Below are positions 17,461-31,182 of a stretch of 64,000 bases of DNA, one piece after another. Within the stretch, counting starts at the first letter, position 1. Every line of letters starts with the position of its first letter. The translations under genes and the position numbers were made by a program. The DNA comes from Mesorhizobium sp. L2C084A000 (GTDB taxonomy: Bacteria > Pseudomonadota > Alphaproteobacteria > Rhizobiales > Rhizobiaceae). The DNA is taken from contig NZ_AYWX01000006.1 in assembly GCF_000502875.1 (NCBI RefSeq), positions 222,529 to 286,528 of the forward strand, written 5' to 3'. Below the pieces are notes generated by a model. It was not told the origin of the DNA and made no database searches. It saw only the letters and a list, made by a program, of their open reading frames with translations.

Positions 17461-17976
17461 ATGGCGGGTAAATCCAGCTACGAGTACGACGAATTGCTGG
17501 CCTGCGCCCGCGGCGAACTGTTCGGACCGGGCAACGCCCAGCTTCCTTATCCGCCGATGCTGATGTTCGACCGCATCACCGAGATCAGCGAGACGGGCGG
17601 CGCCTTCGAGAAGGGTTTCATCCGCGCGGAGTTCGACATCAAGCCGGACCTGTGGTTCTTTGCCTGCCATTTCATCGGCAATCCGATCATGCCGGGGTGC
17701 CTCGGCCTCGACGCCATGTGGCAATTGACGGGCTTCTATCTTGGCTGGCTGGGCGAACCCGGCAAGGGGATGGCGCTGTCGACCGGTGAAGTGAAATTCA
17801 AGGGCATGGTCACGCCCTCGGTGAAGAAGGTCGAATATGGCATCGACTTCAAGCGCGTGATGCGGGGCCGGCTGGTGCTCGGCATCGCCGATGGCTGGCT
17901 GAAGGCGGATGGCGAACCCATATACGCGGCAACGGATTTGAAAGTCGGTCTGTCCAAGCAGTCGGCGGTTGGCTGA
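17461..17976 (+). CDS. fabA: 3-hydroxydecanoyl-ACP dehydratase/isomerase FabA
   Basis: FabA dehydrates 3-hydroxydecanoyl-ACP and isomerises trans-2- to cis-3-decenoyl-ACP, the entry to anaerobic-type unsaturated fatty acid synthesis. From the ATG at 17461 the protein is 171 residues. The catalytic His70 and Asp84 ([19 protein letters not shown]) then match E. coli numbering, which favours this start over ATG 17452. It is the first gene of fabA-fabB-fabI, with 50 and 13 bases between genes. The 242-base gap to irr holds no gene and no promoter I trust. Confidence 0.97.
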   Translation: MAGKSSYEYDELLACARGELFGPGNAQLPYPPMLMFDRITEISETGGAFEKGFIRAEFDIKPDLWFFACHFIGNPIMPGCLGLDAMWQLTGFYLGWLGEPGKGMALSTGEVKFKGMVTPSVKKVEYGIDFKRVMRGRLVLGIADGWLKADGEPIYAATDLKVGLSKQSAVG

Positions 17977-18026
17977 CCGGCATCCCTGGCCAGCTCTCTG
18001 GCCAGCATCCCTGGAAGGAGTTGCGA

Positions 18027-19247
18027 ATGAGACGTGTCGTAGTCACAGGCATCGGCGTTGTGTCGTCGATCGGCAACAATGCCAACGAGGTGCAGACCTC
18101 TCTGCATGACGCCAAATCCGGCATCAGCTTCTCCGATTCCTTCGCCGAACACGGCTTCCGTTGCCAGGTCTGGGGAGCGCCGACGCTCGATCCATCGGCC
18201 ATGATCGACCGCCGTGCGATGCGCTTCCTGAGCCAGGGGGCTGCCTGGAACCATGTCGCCATGGATCAGGCGATCGCGGATGCGGGCCTCGGCGAGAGCG
18301 ACATCACCAATGAGCGCACCGGCATCGTCATGGGATCGGGCGGACCATCCACCCGCACCATCGTCGAAGCTGCCGAAACGACGCTGAAGAATGGCAGTCC
18401 CAAGCGCATCGGTCCGTTCGCGGTGCCGAAGGCAATGTCATCAACCGCATCGGCAACGCTTGCCACCTGGTTCAAGATCCACGGCGTCAACTACTCGATC
18501 TCGTCGGCCTGTTCGACCTCGGCGCACTGCATCGGCAATGGCTACGAATTGATCCAGTGGGGCAAGCAGGACATCATCTTTGCCGGCGGCCACGAGGATC
18601 TCGACTGGACGATGTCGGACCTGTTCGACGCCATGGGCGCGATGTCGTCGAAATTCAACGACAAGGCATCGACCGCTTCCCGCGCCTATGACGCCAATCG
18701 CGACGGCTTCGTCATCGCTGGCGGCGCCGGGGTGCTGGTGCTGGAAGAGCTTGAGCATGCCAAGGCGCGCGGCGCCAAGATCTATGCCGAGATCGTCGGC
18801 TATGGCGCGACGTCGGATGGCTACGACATGGTTGCTCCTTCAGGCGAGGGCGCGGTCCGCTGCATGCGCCAGGCGCTGGCCACGGTTTCCACACCGGTCG
18901 ACTACATCAACACCCATGGCACCTCGACGCCGGTGGGAGATTCCAAGGAAATGGGAGCGATCCGCGAGGTGTTCGGCCCAGAGATGCCGTATATCACCTC
19001 GACGAAGTCGCTGACCGGCCATTCGCTGGGCGCGGCCGGCGTGCAGGAATCCATCTATTCGATCCTGATGATGCAGGGCGGCTTCATCGGCGAAAGCGCC
19101 CATATCGAGACCCTCGACCCCGAATTCGAGGGCATGCCGATCGTGCGAAAGCGCATCGACGACGCCAGGATCGATACTGTCTTGTCCAATTCGTTCGGCT
19201 TCGGCGGCACCAACGCCACGCTCGTTTTCCAGCGCTATTCCGCATAA
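18027..19247 (+). CDS. fabB: 3-oxoacyl-ACP synthase I FabB
   Basis: FabB is the condensing enzyme that elongates the cis-3-decenoyl-ACP made by FabA. This 406-residue protein has the catalytic triad Cys162 ([10 protein letters not shown]), His297 ([11 protein letters not shown]) and His332 (GHSLGAAG), plus the C-terminal SFGFGGTN. The ATG at 18027 follows GGAAGGAG at ideal spacing; an in-frame TTG at 18021 is less likely. fabA-fabB pairing identifies this as FabB rather than FabF. Confidence 0.97.
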   Translation: MRRVVVTGIGVVSSIGNNANEVQTSLHDAKSGISFSDSFAEHGFRCQVWGAPTLDPSAMIDRRAMRFLSQGAAWNHVAMDQAIADAGLGESDITNERTGIVMGSGGPSTRTIVEAAETTLKNGSPKRIGPFAVPKAMSSTASATLATWFKIHGVNYSISSACSTSAHCIGNGYELIQWGKQDIIFAGGHEDLDWTMSDLFDAMGAMSSKFNDKASTASRAYDANRDGFVIAGGAGVLVLEELEHAKARGAKIYAEIVGYGATSDGYDMVAPSGEGAVRCMRQALATVSTPVDYINTHGTSTPVGDSKEMGAIREVFGPEMPYITSTKSLTGHSLGAAGVQESIYSILMMQGGFIGESAHIETLDPEFEGMPIVRKRIDDARIDTVLSNSFGFGGTNATLVFQRYSA

Positions 19248-19260
19248 GGATTTGCCGGCC

Positions 19261-20073
19261 ATGGACGGATTGATGAAGGGCAAGCGCGGGCTTGTCATGG
19301 GTGTCGCCAACGATCATTCGATCGCTTGGGGAATTGCCCGGAAATTGTCCGAACATGGGGCGGAACTCGCCTTCACCTATCAGGGCGATGCCTTCGGACG
19401 CCGGGTCAAGCCGCTGGCCGACAAGCTCGGCGCCTCGCTGGTGGTGCCGTGCGACGTCGAGGACAGCGCTTCGGTCGCCGCCACATTCGAGACCCTGGGC
19501 AAGGAATGGGGCGGGCTGGATTTCATCGTCCACGCCATCGGCTTTTCCGACAAAAACGAGTTGAAAGGCCTCTACGCCGACACCAGCCGGGACAATTTCG
19601 TCCGTACCATGGTGATCTCTTGCTACTCCTTCACCGAGGTCGCCCGCCATGCAGCCACCTTGATGCAGGACGGCGGATCGATGATCACGCTGACCTATGC
19701 GGGCTCCGTCCGCGTCATGCCGAACTACAATGTCATGGGCGTCGCCAAGGCAGGGCTGGAGGCGAGTGTCCGCTACCTCGCCAACGATTACGGTCCGCGT
19801 GGCATCAGGGTGAACGGCATATCGGCTGGACCCGTGCGCACGCTCGCCGGCGCCGGTATTTCCGATGCGCGCCATATGTTCTCCTACCAGCAGCGAAACT
19901 CGCCGCTGCGCCGCACGGTGACCATCGACGAGGTCGGCGGCTCGGCACTTTATCTGTTGTCGGATCTGTCTTCCGGGGTTACCGGCGAGATCCACTATGT
20001 CGATTCCGGCTATCACATCGTTTCCATGCCGACACTCGACGAATTGAAGCAGACCGACGGCGGACGAGACTAA
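19261..20073 (+). CDS. fabI: Enoyl-ACP reductase FabI
   Basis: FabI is the NADH-dependent reductase completing each fatty acid elongation cycle. The 270-residue protein has the divergent Rossmann segment VMGVANDHSIAWGIARKL and the catalytic Tyr156 and Lys163 in YNVMGVAK, matching E. coli numbering from ATG 19261. AAGGA lies eight bases before the start. It ends the fabA-fabB-fabI operon; a dispersed repeat follows. Confidence 0.96.
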   Translation: MDGLMKGKRGLVMGVANDHSIAWGIARKLSEHGAELAFTYQGDAFGRRVKPLADKLGASLVVPCDVEDSASVAATFETLGKEWGGLDFIVHAIGFSDKNELKGLYADTSRDNFVRTMVISCYSFTEVARHAATLMQDGGSMITLTYAGSVRVMPNYNVMGVAKAGLEASVRYLANDYGPRGIRVNGISAGPVRTLAGAGISDARHMFSYQQRNSPLRRTVTIDEVGGSALYLLSDLSSGVTGEIHYVDSGYHIVSMPTLDELKQTDGGRD

Positions 20074-20077
20074 CGCC

Positions 20078-20125
20078 TGTCGCCCAAAGGTGCGCGGCGG
20101 TTTTGGAATGGCGACATTTGAAGAC
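20078..20125. repeat. Diverged copy of a dispersed palindromic repeat
   Basis: GCCCAAAGGTGCGCGGCGG followed by TTTTGGAATGGCGAC is a reverse-oriented, diverged relative of the two copies at 2588-2672. It starts right after the fabI stop and can form a hairpin (CCCAAA/TTTTGG). The remaining 150 bases before the next gene show no other feature. Confidence 0.6.
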
Positions 20126-20279
20126 ACGAAGCTTAAAGCGCGCCAACTGAATCCGTTTCAGCGCCAGGCGTATTGATCCGCTCAAGAAATACTTTCGGTC
20201 CAATAAAATTGGATTCATTCGCGGAAACTCATTTTAAGGAGATATCCGCTAGAAAGCCCCGTACTCAGGGGAACTTTCA

Positions 20280-21824
20280 ATGCTCGCCGTCAGCAACCCG
20301 AAGCGAACACCGGTGTTCCGACTGCTCACCATAGCGAGTTCGGGTCTCGGCAGTTTCGTCCTCGGGCTCTGGGGCTTGAAGCTCGGTCTCGGCGATGGTT
20401 TTGCCGGCATCTCCGCGGATATGATGGTCTCGGTGATGGCCGCTCTTTGCGCACTGGCGGCCTCGGTCGCCGCGATGTCCTTTTTCGCCGGCGTCGATGA
20501 ATCGGCGGATTTCGTCTTCACGGAAACCCATTTCGACAAGCTGACCGGCCTGGTGGCACGCCCGGCGATGGTCGGCAAGATTGCCGAGGCGGCATGCGCG
20601 ACCAGCCGGACCGGCGAGCCGATGTTCCTCATCGATATCGACATTGACCGCTTCAAGCAGATCAATGACGCCATCGGCTACAGCCAGGGCGACGAGTTGA
20701 TCCGCGCCTTCACCAAGCGCTTAAAGACGTGCGTGCCGCCGCGCGCTCTGATCGGACGCATCGGCGCCGGTGAATTCGCGATCCTGCTGCCCGACAATCA
20801 GGTGTCCGGATCGCTGGAAAGCACCGTCGAGAGGCTCATCGACGAGATGATGGAGCCCTATGATCTCGGTACGCACCTGCAATCGGTCAGCCTGTCGGTC
20901 GGCATCGTGGCGATGCCAAAGGACGGCGTCGATCCGGTCCTCATCCTGCGCCGCTCCAATCTGGCGCTGCAGAACGCGCGCGCCAGTGGCGTCGGCAACT
21001 GGTCGGTCTTCCATGCCGAAATGGGCAGGGTCGCCGACCATCGCCAATGGATCGAATCCGAACTGCATATAGCCTTCGAGCGTGGCGACTTCGACCTTCA
21101 TTACCAGCCGCAGCTCGATCTCCCGACCGGCCGCATCGTCGGGTATGAAGCGCTTATCCGCTGGCGGCATCCGGAACGCGGCATGATCCCGCCGATGGAG
21201 TTCATTCCGATCGCCGAGGAAACCGGCATGATCGGCCCGATCGGCGAATGGGTGCTGCGCAAAGCCTGCAGCGACGCACAGCATCTGCCCGATGATTGCT
21301 TCGTCGCCGTCAACATCTCGCCCGTCCAGTTCATGACCAAGGACTTCGTCGGCATCGTGCGCGACACTATGACGAGCACCGGCATCAAGCCGTCGCGGCT
21401 GGAGCTGGAAGTGACCGAGACGGCGATGATGCAGGACCGCGACCGCGCCGCCGCCATCCTGAAGGAGCTTGCGGATATGGGCATCTCGGTCGCCGTCGAC
21501 GATTTCGGTACCGGCTATTCCAATTTGAGCTACCTGATCGATTTCTCATTCGGCAAGCTGAAGATCGACCGGTCCTTCGTCAGCCGCCTCGACACCGATT
21601 CCAGCTCCGGCGCTGTCGTCTCGACCATCGTCGGGCTTTCGCGCGCGCTCGGCGTCAGCATCATTGCCGAAGGCGTCGAGACCGAAAGCCAGGCGACGCT
21701 GCTCAGGGCGGCCGGCTGCGAGGTGGTGCAAGGCTATCTTTACGGCAGGCCCGCCCCCCTCAAGATCAGGGTCGGCGACGTGCATGTCACCGATGAGGTC
21801 CGGCGCGTCGCCAATCTGCATTGA
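20280..21824 (+). CDS. Membrane GGDEF-EAL protein, probable cyclic-di-GMP phosphodiesterase
   Basis: This 514-residue protein has two N-terminal membrane helices (about 14-35 and 47-70), a GGDEF domain (about 85-245) and an EAL domain (about 255-500). The GGDEF signature is GAGEF (residues 162-166), so Gly-Asp are lost and synthase activity is unlikely. The EAL domain keeps its metal and catalytic residues: Glu290 in YEALIRW, Asn345, Glu377, the Asp pair in VDDFGTGYSN, Lys427 and AEGVET. It should hydrolyse c-di-GMP, with the degenerate domain possibly sensing GTP. No sensory domain is visible beyond the membrane segment. It stands alone. Confidence 0.9.
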   Translation: MLAVSNPKRTPVFRLLTIASSGLGSFVLGLWGLKLGLGDGFAGISADMMVSVMAALCALAASVAAMSFFAGVDESADFVFTETHFDKLTGLVARPAMVGKIAEAACATSRTGEPMFLIDIDIDRFKQINDAIGYSQGDELIRAFTKRLKTCVPPRALIGRIGAGEFAILLPDNQVSGSLESTVERLIDEMMEPYDLGTHLQSVSLSVGIVAMPKDGVDPVLILRRSNLALQNARASGVGNWSVFHAEMGRVADHRQWIESELHIAFERGDFDLHYQPQLDLPTGRIVGYEALIRWRHPERGMIPPMEFIPIAEETGMIGPIGEWVLRKACSDAQHLPDDCFVAVNISPVQFMTKDFVGIVRDTMTSTGIKPSRLELEVTETAMMQDRDRAAAILKELADMGISVAVDDFGTGYSNLSYLIDFSFGKLKIDRSFVSRLDTDSSSGAVVSTIVGLSRALGVSIIAEGVETESQATLLRAAGCEVVQGYLYGRPAPLKIRVGDVHVTDEVRRVANLH

Positions 21825-21850
21825 GTGCGACGCGATGCCTGCTTCTGTCT

Positions 21851-21898
21851 GAGCATGATCTTTTCCGAAAACCGGTATCCACTTTTCGGGATCATGCT
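21851..21898. repeat. Dispersed palindromic repeat of the GAGCATGATC type
   Basis: This 48-base element opens with GAGCATGATCTTTTCCGAAAA and closes with ACTTTTCGGGATCATGCTT. GCATGATC pairs with GATCATGC, and TTCCGAAAA with TTTTCGG. This is a widespread rhizobial intergenic repeat, to my knowledge. It lies between the convergent GGDEF-EAL and RsmC-like genes and could serve as a shared transcription stop. Confidence 0.85.
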
Positions 21899-22918
21899 TC
21901 AACGACGAGCGGAAAGCACCTTGAACATGCCGTCGCGGGCGAGTTCGGCATGGCTCGAAAAGGCAGCCGCCAGGATCGGCTCATAGGGAAGCTGACGGTT
22001 GGCGACCATGAGCAGCCGCCCACCCGGCTTCAAGGCCTTGGCCGCCGCGCGGATCATGCCGGCGCCGATCTCCGGCTCGGCCGCCCGGCTGCGATGAAAG
22101 GGCGGGTTCATCGCAATCGCGTCGTAGCGCTTCTCGACTGGTTCCTTCAACAGATCGATCCAGAAGAAGTTTCTGGCGATCGACTGGGTGACCCCTGTCA
22201 GATTGAGCTTTGCGGCTTCGAGCGCGGCGAAATCGGCCTCATAGAGGTCGAGCGCCTGAACGCCGGGGGAGCGGGCGGCGATCTCGGCAGCTACATAGCC
22301 CCAGCCGGCGCAGAAATCGGCAATGTTGCCACGCAGATCATTGGGCAGATTCTCGACCAGCAATTTCGAGCCAGTATCGATCCGGTCGAAGGAAAACATG
22401 CCGGGCGCGGTGTGGAACCGGCTTTCAACCAGCAGAGCGGGATTGGCGGCGCGCAATTCTTCCGCGGCGGCCAGATCGGCGGGACGTCGCAACCAGAAGG
22501 CAATGCCGTGATATTTGGGCAAATGGCCTTCAAGCGGCACAAGCTCGTCAACGCGCTTGCGCAGGCTGGCAATGCCATCGTCCTTGCCGCCGGCAATGAC
22601 GACCAGGCCGCCCGGCGCCACGCGCTCAAGCGCCTGCGCGAGGCGCACTTCGTTCAGGCCGCGATGCCGGCCGGCAAGCACAAGTGCCATATCGAAGCCA
22701 TCGCCTTCCACTTGCGCGGTGACGACGAAGCCCGACGCCTGCAGCGCGCTAAAATGCGGCCGGAAGCCCTGCACGAGGTGAAGGGTCGCCTCAAAGCCTT
22801 CAGGCAGGCGAAAACCCGGCTCAGCGCCGAGAAACAGGGCGCGCGTGCCCTTTCCCGGCAGAGGAACAGCCTCGGCCTCGAAGGGATGGAAAAGCGTCTT
22901 CAACGGCTCGGCGGACAT
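21899..22918 (-). CDS. rsmC: RsmC-like 16S rRNA (guanine-N2) methyltransferase
   Basis: This 339-residue protein has the two-domain layout of RsmC, which methylates G1207 of 16S rRNA. It has a degenerate N-terminal methyltransferase-like half and a catalytic C-terminal half. The SAM-binding region is near NIADFCAGWGYVAAEIAAR, and the amino-methyltransferase motif NPPFH lies in AIAMNPPFHRSRAAEPEIG. RlmG-type 23S enzymes look similar, so the rRNA target is inferred. It is monocistronic on the minus strand, downstream of and separate from the pnp terminator. Confidence 0.8.
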   Translation of the reverse strand: MSAEPLKTLFHPFEAEAVPLPGKGTRALFLGAEPGFRLPEGFEATLHLVQGFRPHFSALQASGFVVTAQVEGDGFDMALVLAGRHRGLNEVRLAQALERVAPGGLVVIAGGKDDGIASLRKRVDELVPLEGHLPKYHGIAFWLRRPADLAAAEELRAANPALLVESRFHTAPGMFSFDRIDTGSKLLVENLPNDLRGNIADFCAGWGYVAAEIAARSPGVQALDLYEADFAALEAAKLNLTGVTQSIARNFFWIDLLKEPVEKRYDAIAMNPPFHRSRAAEPEIGAGMIRAAAKALKPGGRLLMVANRQLPYEPILAAAFSSHAELARDGMFKVLSARR

Positions 22919-22966
22919 TGTTCGATCTCGACTTGTCTAAGCGCTTTGAAACCCAGGCTGAAAATG

Positions 22967-22998
22967 AAAACGGGCGCGACATAAGCCGCGCCCGTTTC
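22967..22998 (-). terminator. Terminator of pnp (end of the rimP-pnp gene series)
   Basis: On the minus strand, AAACGGGCGCG and CGCGCCCGTTT form an 11-bp stem around GCTTATGT, followed by a T-rich tail (TTTTCATTTTC). It lies about 20 bases after the pnp stop and before the rsmC start. Confidence 0.85.
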
Positions 22999-23017
22999 GA
23001 TTCATGGCTCAGACCAA

Positions 23018-25165
<2,148 letters not shown>

Positions 25166-25191
25166 GTCTTGTCCTTAATATGAGGAAAGGG

Positions 25192-25435
25192 CCGCGCCGT
25201 TTCACGGTGCGCGGATGCCCTTTCCCTGGCTTCCTTTCTCGGGCAGCCACGGGCAAGACAACGGGAAGCTCGGGTGATTTCGGCGCGGTGCGCGCGCGAG
25301 CGTCCTGCAATCCTGCCCCATGACCGTCCATGGGCGGTTTCGAGTGCCCTCTGCACGATCGAAACCGGGTCTGGCCAGTCGATGCGACTGGCAGAATGCG
25401 CGACCGGCGGGCTCTCCTTCGAAAGCCCGCCGGTC
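25192..25435 (-). other. Cluster of strong hairpins in the rpsO-pnp intergenic RNA
   Basis: Three stems lack T runs. GACCGGCGGGCT (25402-25413) pairs with AGCCCGCCGGTC (25424-25435), a perfect 12-bp stem just after rpsO. GCCAGTCG (25374-25381) pairs with CGACTGGC (25385-25392). A bulged CCGCG-CCG/CGG-CGCGG stem lies at 25192-25214, near the pnp start. They look more like processing or attenuation structures than terminators. In enterobacteria an RNase III stem-loop in this gap controls pnp. Confidence 0.6.
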
Positions 25436-25441
25436 AATTCG

Positions 25442-25711
25442 TCAACGGCGCAGACCGAGCTTCTCGATCAGCGTCTGGTAGCGCGCGTCGTCCTTGCGCT
25501 TGAGATAATCAAGCAGGCTGCGGCGCTGGGAGACGAGAGCAAGCAGACCACGGCGGGAATGGTTATCCTTCTTGTGGTCCTTGAAATGGTCGGTCAGGTT
25601 CTTGATGCGCTCGGAAAGGATGGCCACCTGGACTTCCGGAGACCCGGTATCGCCCTTGGCGGTTGCGAATTCACCCATCAATTCCTGTTTGCGCTCGGCA
25701 GTAATCGACAT
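25442..25711 (-). CDS. rpsO: 30S ribosomal protein S15
   Basis: S15 binds the central domain of 16S rRNA. The 89-residue length is standard. It begins [15 protein letters not shown] and contains the conserved [13 protein letters not shown] and [21 protein letters not shown] blocks. It is downstream of corA and truB and upstream of pnp on the same strand. The 182-base gap to corA may hold its own promoter, but I could not assign hexamers with confidence. Confidence 0.98.
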   Translation of the reverse strand: MSITAERKQELMGEFATAKGDTGSPEVQVAILSERIKNLTDHFKDHKKDNHSRRGLLALVSQRRSLLDYLKRKDDARYQTLIEKLGLRR

Positions 25712-25893
25712 CGTGTTTTTCCTTATCTGTTTGAGGAAACGGGTCGCCCTCAGCCGGGATGTCGTCCAGCAGGGGCCGGTGCAAGCAAAACGTCATAGCG
25801 CTATGCTGCGGCGCATATAGTGCAATTCCCCGGAAAACACCAGCCCAATTCACAAGCCGGCTTTTCAGCCCGAAATGGCGAGTTTTAGCCTTG

Positions 25894-26988
25894 TCAAAGC
25901 CATTTCTTCCATTTGAAGAAGGCGATCAGCCCGAACGCGACAAGCGCCATGAACAACAGCGACAAGGGATAGCCATAATAGGCCTTCAGTTCCGGCATGT
26001 TCCAGGGCGAAGACTCCGGATCGAAATTCATGCCCCAGATGCCGACCAGGAAGGTGAGCGGCATGAAGATGACCGAGACGATGGTGAGATAGCTGATGAC
26101 GTCGTTGGTGCGCGCCTGGCTCAGCGACAGGTGCATCTCGATCAGGCCGGTCAGCATGTCGCGCTGGGTTTCGACCAGCTCGATCAACCGTAGCGCATGG
26201 TCGAGCGTGTCGTTGAGGAAGATCTTGGTCTCGGCCTTCACATAGGGCACATCGTTGCGGATCAGCGTCGCCAGCGCATCGCGCATCGGCCACAGCACGC
26301 CTTTCAGCACGTTGGCGTCGCGCCGCAATTCATGCAGCTGCCGCATCTGATGCTTGTGCGGCGAATGCAGCATCTGGTCCTCGATGCTGTCGACCGTATC
26401 GCCGGCGGCCTCGATCGGCGGAAAGTAGCTGTCGACGATGGCGTCGATCAGCGCATAGGCGAGGTAATCGGCACCGCGCGCGCGCAACCGGTTGGGCGCT
26501 GAGCTTTCGATGCGCTTGCGCACGGGATCGAACGGATCGCCTTCACGCTCCTGGAAGGTGACGACGAAATTATTGCCGAAGAAGACGGCGATCTGCTCAT
26601 AGCGGTGCGAGGCGACGTCGTCGATCATCCTGACGACGACGAAGGCATGATCCTCGAAAAAGTCGACCTTCGGCCGCTGGCCGGTGTTGACGACGTCCTC
26701 CAGCGCCAGCGGATGCAGGCTGAAAATGCGGCCGATCTCCTCGATCAGCGGGATGTTGGCGAGGCCGGTACAATCGAGCCAGATAACCGGCCACTTGTCG
26801 CAATGGGTGTTGAGGTCGTCGATGCTGGCATTTTCGATAGTCTTGAATTTTTCGGGCGAGATCAGCGTCAGCCTGAGTTCGCTGCGCCGCGCCGAGGGAT
26901 CGGCGATCAGCGTGCCGGGCGACGCACCGACCGGCGGCCGCCGCGTTTTCACTGGTGCCCGCGTCTTCACGGTCTCAGCCTTTGCCAT
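25894..26988 (-). CDS. corA: CorA-family magnesium transporter
   Basis: CorA forms a pentameric Mg2+ (or Co2+/Ni2+) channel in the inner membrane. The 364-residue protein has a large cytoplasmic funnel domain, two C-terminal transmembrane helices, and the pore signature GMN in IWGMNFDPES between them. The tail KWKKWL is basic, as expected for the intracellular gate. GAGGGG precedes the ATG. It lies between truB and rpsO, interrupting the usual run of translation genes, and may be transcribed with them. Confidence 0.93.
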   Translation of the reverse strand: MAKAETVKTRAPVKTRRPPVGASPGTLIADPSARRSELRLTLISPEKFKTIENASIDDLNTHCDKWPVIWLDCTGLANIPLIEEIGRIFSLHPLALEDVVNTGQRPKVDFFEDHAFVVVRMIDDVASHRYEQIAVFFGNNFVVTFQEREGDPFDPVRKRIESSAPNRLRARGADYLAYALIDAIVDSYFPPIEAAGDTVDSIEDQMLHSPHKHQMRQLHELRRDANVLKGVLWPMRDALATLIRNDVPYVKAETKIFLNDTLDHALRLIELVETQRDMLTGLIEMHLSLSQARTNDVISYLTIVSVIFMPLTFLVGIWGMNFDPESSPWNMPELKAYYGYPLSLLFMALVAFGLIAFFKWKKWL

Positions 26989-27032
26989 ATGCCCCTCGTG
27001 CGAGTCCTCGCCTCGACATTAGACGACAGGAG

Positions 27033-28040
27033 TCACCCGGCAAAGACCCGCTTGGGCTTGAACATGCCTTGCTCGATGGCACCGATGGCGACCAGCTTGC
27101 CGCGCGCCGTGGCGCAGGCTTCCTCGGCTACCACCGGTGCATCACGGCCGCGGATGATGACTGGATTGCCGAGGCGGACCTTGGTCGCCGCATCGTCGCT
27201 GATGGCGATCTGCGGCAGGCAGTCAAGGGCGGCCGATGTATCGACCAGAAGCGCATCGATGGCGTCGAAGTCGATTGGTACTTCCACCTTGTCGACAGCC
27301 TCTGTCGTGTCAGCGGCTTCCGTTGCGTCCGTGACGTCCGTCGTGCTGTCTTCGTCCTGGACACCGAAACGGGCGGCTTCCAGTTCGGCAATGGTGACGA
27401 AATCCTCCGCCGTGAACGGCTCGACCTCGACCCGGCGCAATTCGGAAATGTGGCCGAAACAGCCCATGTCGCGGCCCATGTCGCGGGCCAGCGCGCGCAC
27501 ATAGGTGCCCTTGCCGCATTCGACCTCGAAAACAGTATGGTCGGCGCCATGCTCGACAACGTCCAGACGGCCGATCTCGATCTCGCGCGCGGGTATGTCG
27601 ACTGTCGCGCCGTCGCGGGCCAGATCATAGGCACGCTCGCCCGCGATCTTGATGGCCGAGAATTGCGGCGGCGTCTGCATGATGACGCCAGTGTATTTCG
27701 GCAGCAGGGCGAGCACTTGGGCTTGCGACGGGCGCAGGTCGGACTCTTTCGTCACCGGACCTTCGAGGTCATCGGTGGAGCGCTCCTGCCCCCAGGCAAC
27801 GGTGAAGCGATAGATCTTTGCGCCGTCCTGCACGTAGGGAACGGTCTTGGTGGCCTCGCCAAGCGCGATCGGCAGCATACCGGACGCCAGCGGGTCGAGC
27901 GTGCCGGCATGGCCGGCCTTTTCGGCCTGGAACAGCCATTTGATCTTGGAGACGGCTTCGGTCGAGCCCATGCCGACCGGCTTGTCCAGGATCAGCCAGC
28001 CCGAGATCGGCCGGCCCTTCTTCTTGCCGCGGCGCGCCAC
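27033..28040 (-). CDS. truB: tRNA pseudouridine(55) synthase TruB
   Basis: TruB makes pseudouridine 55 in the T-loop of tRNAs. The 335-residue protein has the catalytic Asp region [13 protein letters not shown] and the family start [17 protein letters not shown]. The start codon is GTG at 28040, sharing one base with the rbfA stop. Between the catalytic core and the C-terminal PUA-like part there is an unusual linker rich in Asp, Thr, Glu and Ala (encoded at about 27285-27365) that is not part of the standard fold. Confidence 0.96.
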   Translation of the reverse strand: MARRGKKKGRPISGWLILDKPVGMGSTEAVSKIKWLFQAEKAGHAGTLDPLASGMLPIALGEATKTVPYVQDGAKIYRFTVAWGQERSTDDLEGPVTKESDLRPSQAQVLALLPKYTGVIMQTPPQFSAIKIAGERAYDLARDGATVDIPAREIEIGRLDVVEHGADHTVFEVECGKGTYVRALARDMGRDMGCFGHISELRRVEVEPFTAEDFVTIAELEAARFGVQDEDSTTDVTDATEAADTTEAVDKVEVPIDFDAIDALLVDTSAALDCLPQIAISDDAATKVRLGNPVIIRGRDAPVVAEEACATARGKLVAIGAIEQGMFKPKRVFAG

Positions 28041-28480
28041 TATTCGGTGTCCTTGTTGTCGTCTTTGCCCTGATCCGCGTTTTCCTGGTCCTCAGGACCC
28101 AGATCGCGCGCCACTTCAGGTGACTTCAACAGGTCATTGATCCTGGCAAAATTGTCGAAGGAGGTGTCGAGCTTGAAGCGGAACTCCGGCATGAACTTCA
28201 TCTGCCGCAGCGCGCCGGAGACACGGCCACGGACGAATTTCGCATGCTTGTTCAGCGCCTCGACCACCGCATCGGTATCCTTGGCGCCGAGCGGCGAGAC
28301 GAAAGCGGTAGCGACCTTCAAATCGGGCGACATGCGCACTTCCGAAACCGACACCACGGTGCTCTCGATCAGCGGATCGATGATCTCGCCGCGCTGCAGG
28401 GTTTCGGATAGCGCATGGCGCACCTGTTCGGCGACGCGCAGCATGCGCTGGGATGGGCTGGATGTGGTTGGACGGGGCAT
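28040..28480 (-). CDS. rbfA: 30S ribosome-binding factor RbfA
   Basis: RbfA is a KH-fold factor needed for late 16S rRNA processing of the small subunit. From ATG 28480 the protein is 146 residues, beginning [24 protein letters not shown]. It contains [20 protein letters not shown] and the [18 protein letters not shown] segment typical of the family. The frame stays open upstream without family similarity. The charged C-terminal tail ([17 protein letters not shown]) is common in alphaproteobacteria. It is translationally linked to truB. Confidence 0.96.
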   Translation of the reverse strand: MPRPTTSSPSQRMLRVAEQVRHALSETLQRGEIIDPLIESTVVSVSEVRMSPDLKVATAFVSPLGAKDTDAVVEALNKHAKFVRGRVSGALRQMKFMPEFRFKLDTSFDNFARINDLLKSPEVARDLGPEDQENADQGKDDNKDTE

Positions 28481-28556
28481 TTTCTCTATCCTGAAAGCGT
28501 GAGGCGCGGGATGGGACCGTGCCGCATGTCTCATATGGGTCGTTCTCAATAGACCT

Positions 28557-28584
28557 CGGGCGGCGGCCTCTCGGCCACCGCCCG
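28557..28584 (-). other. Strong hairpin in the infB-rbfA gap
   Basis: CGGGCGGCGGCC (28557-28568) pairs with GGCCACCGCCCG (28573-28584), 12 pairs with one wobble, around a four-base loop. There is no T run on either strand, so mRNA stabilisation or processing is more likely than termination. It lies 21 bases after the infB stop. Confidence 0.6.
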
Positions 28585-28605
28585 GTATGGACAAGTCACT
28601 CGAAC

Positions 28606-31178
<2,573 letters not shown>

Positions 31179-31182
<4 letters not shown>

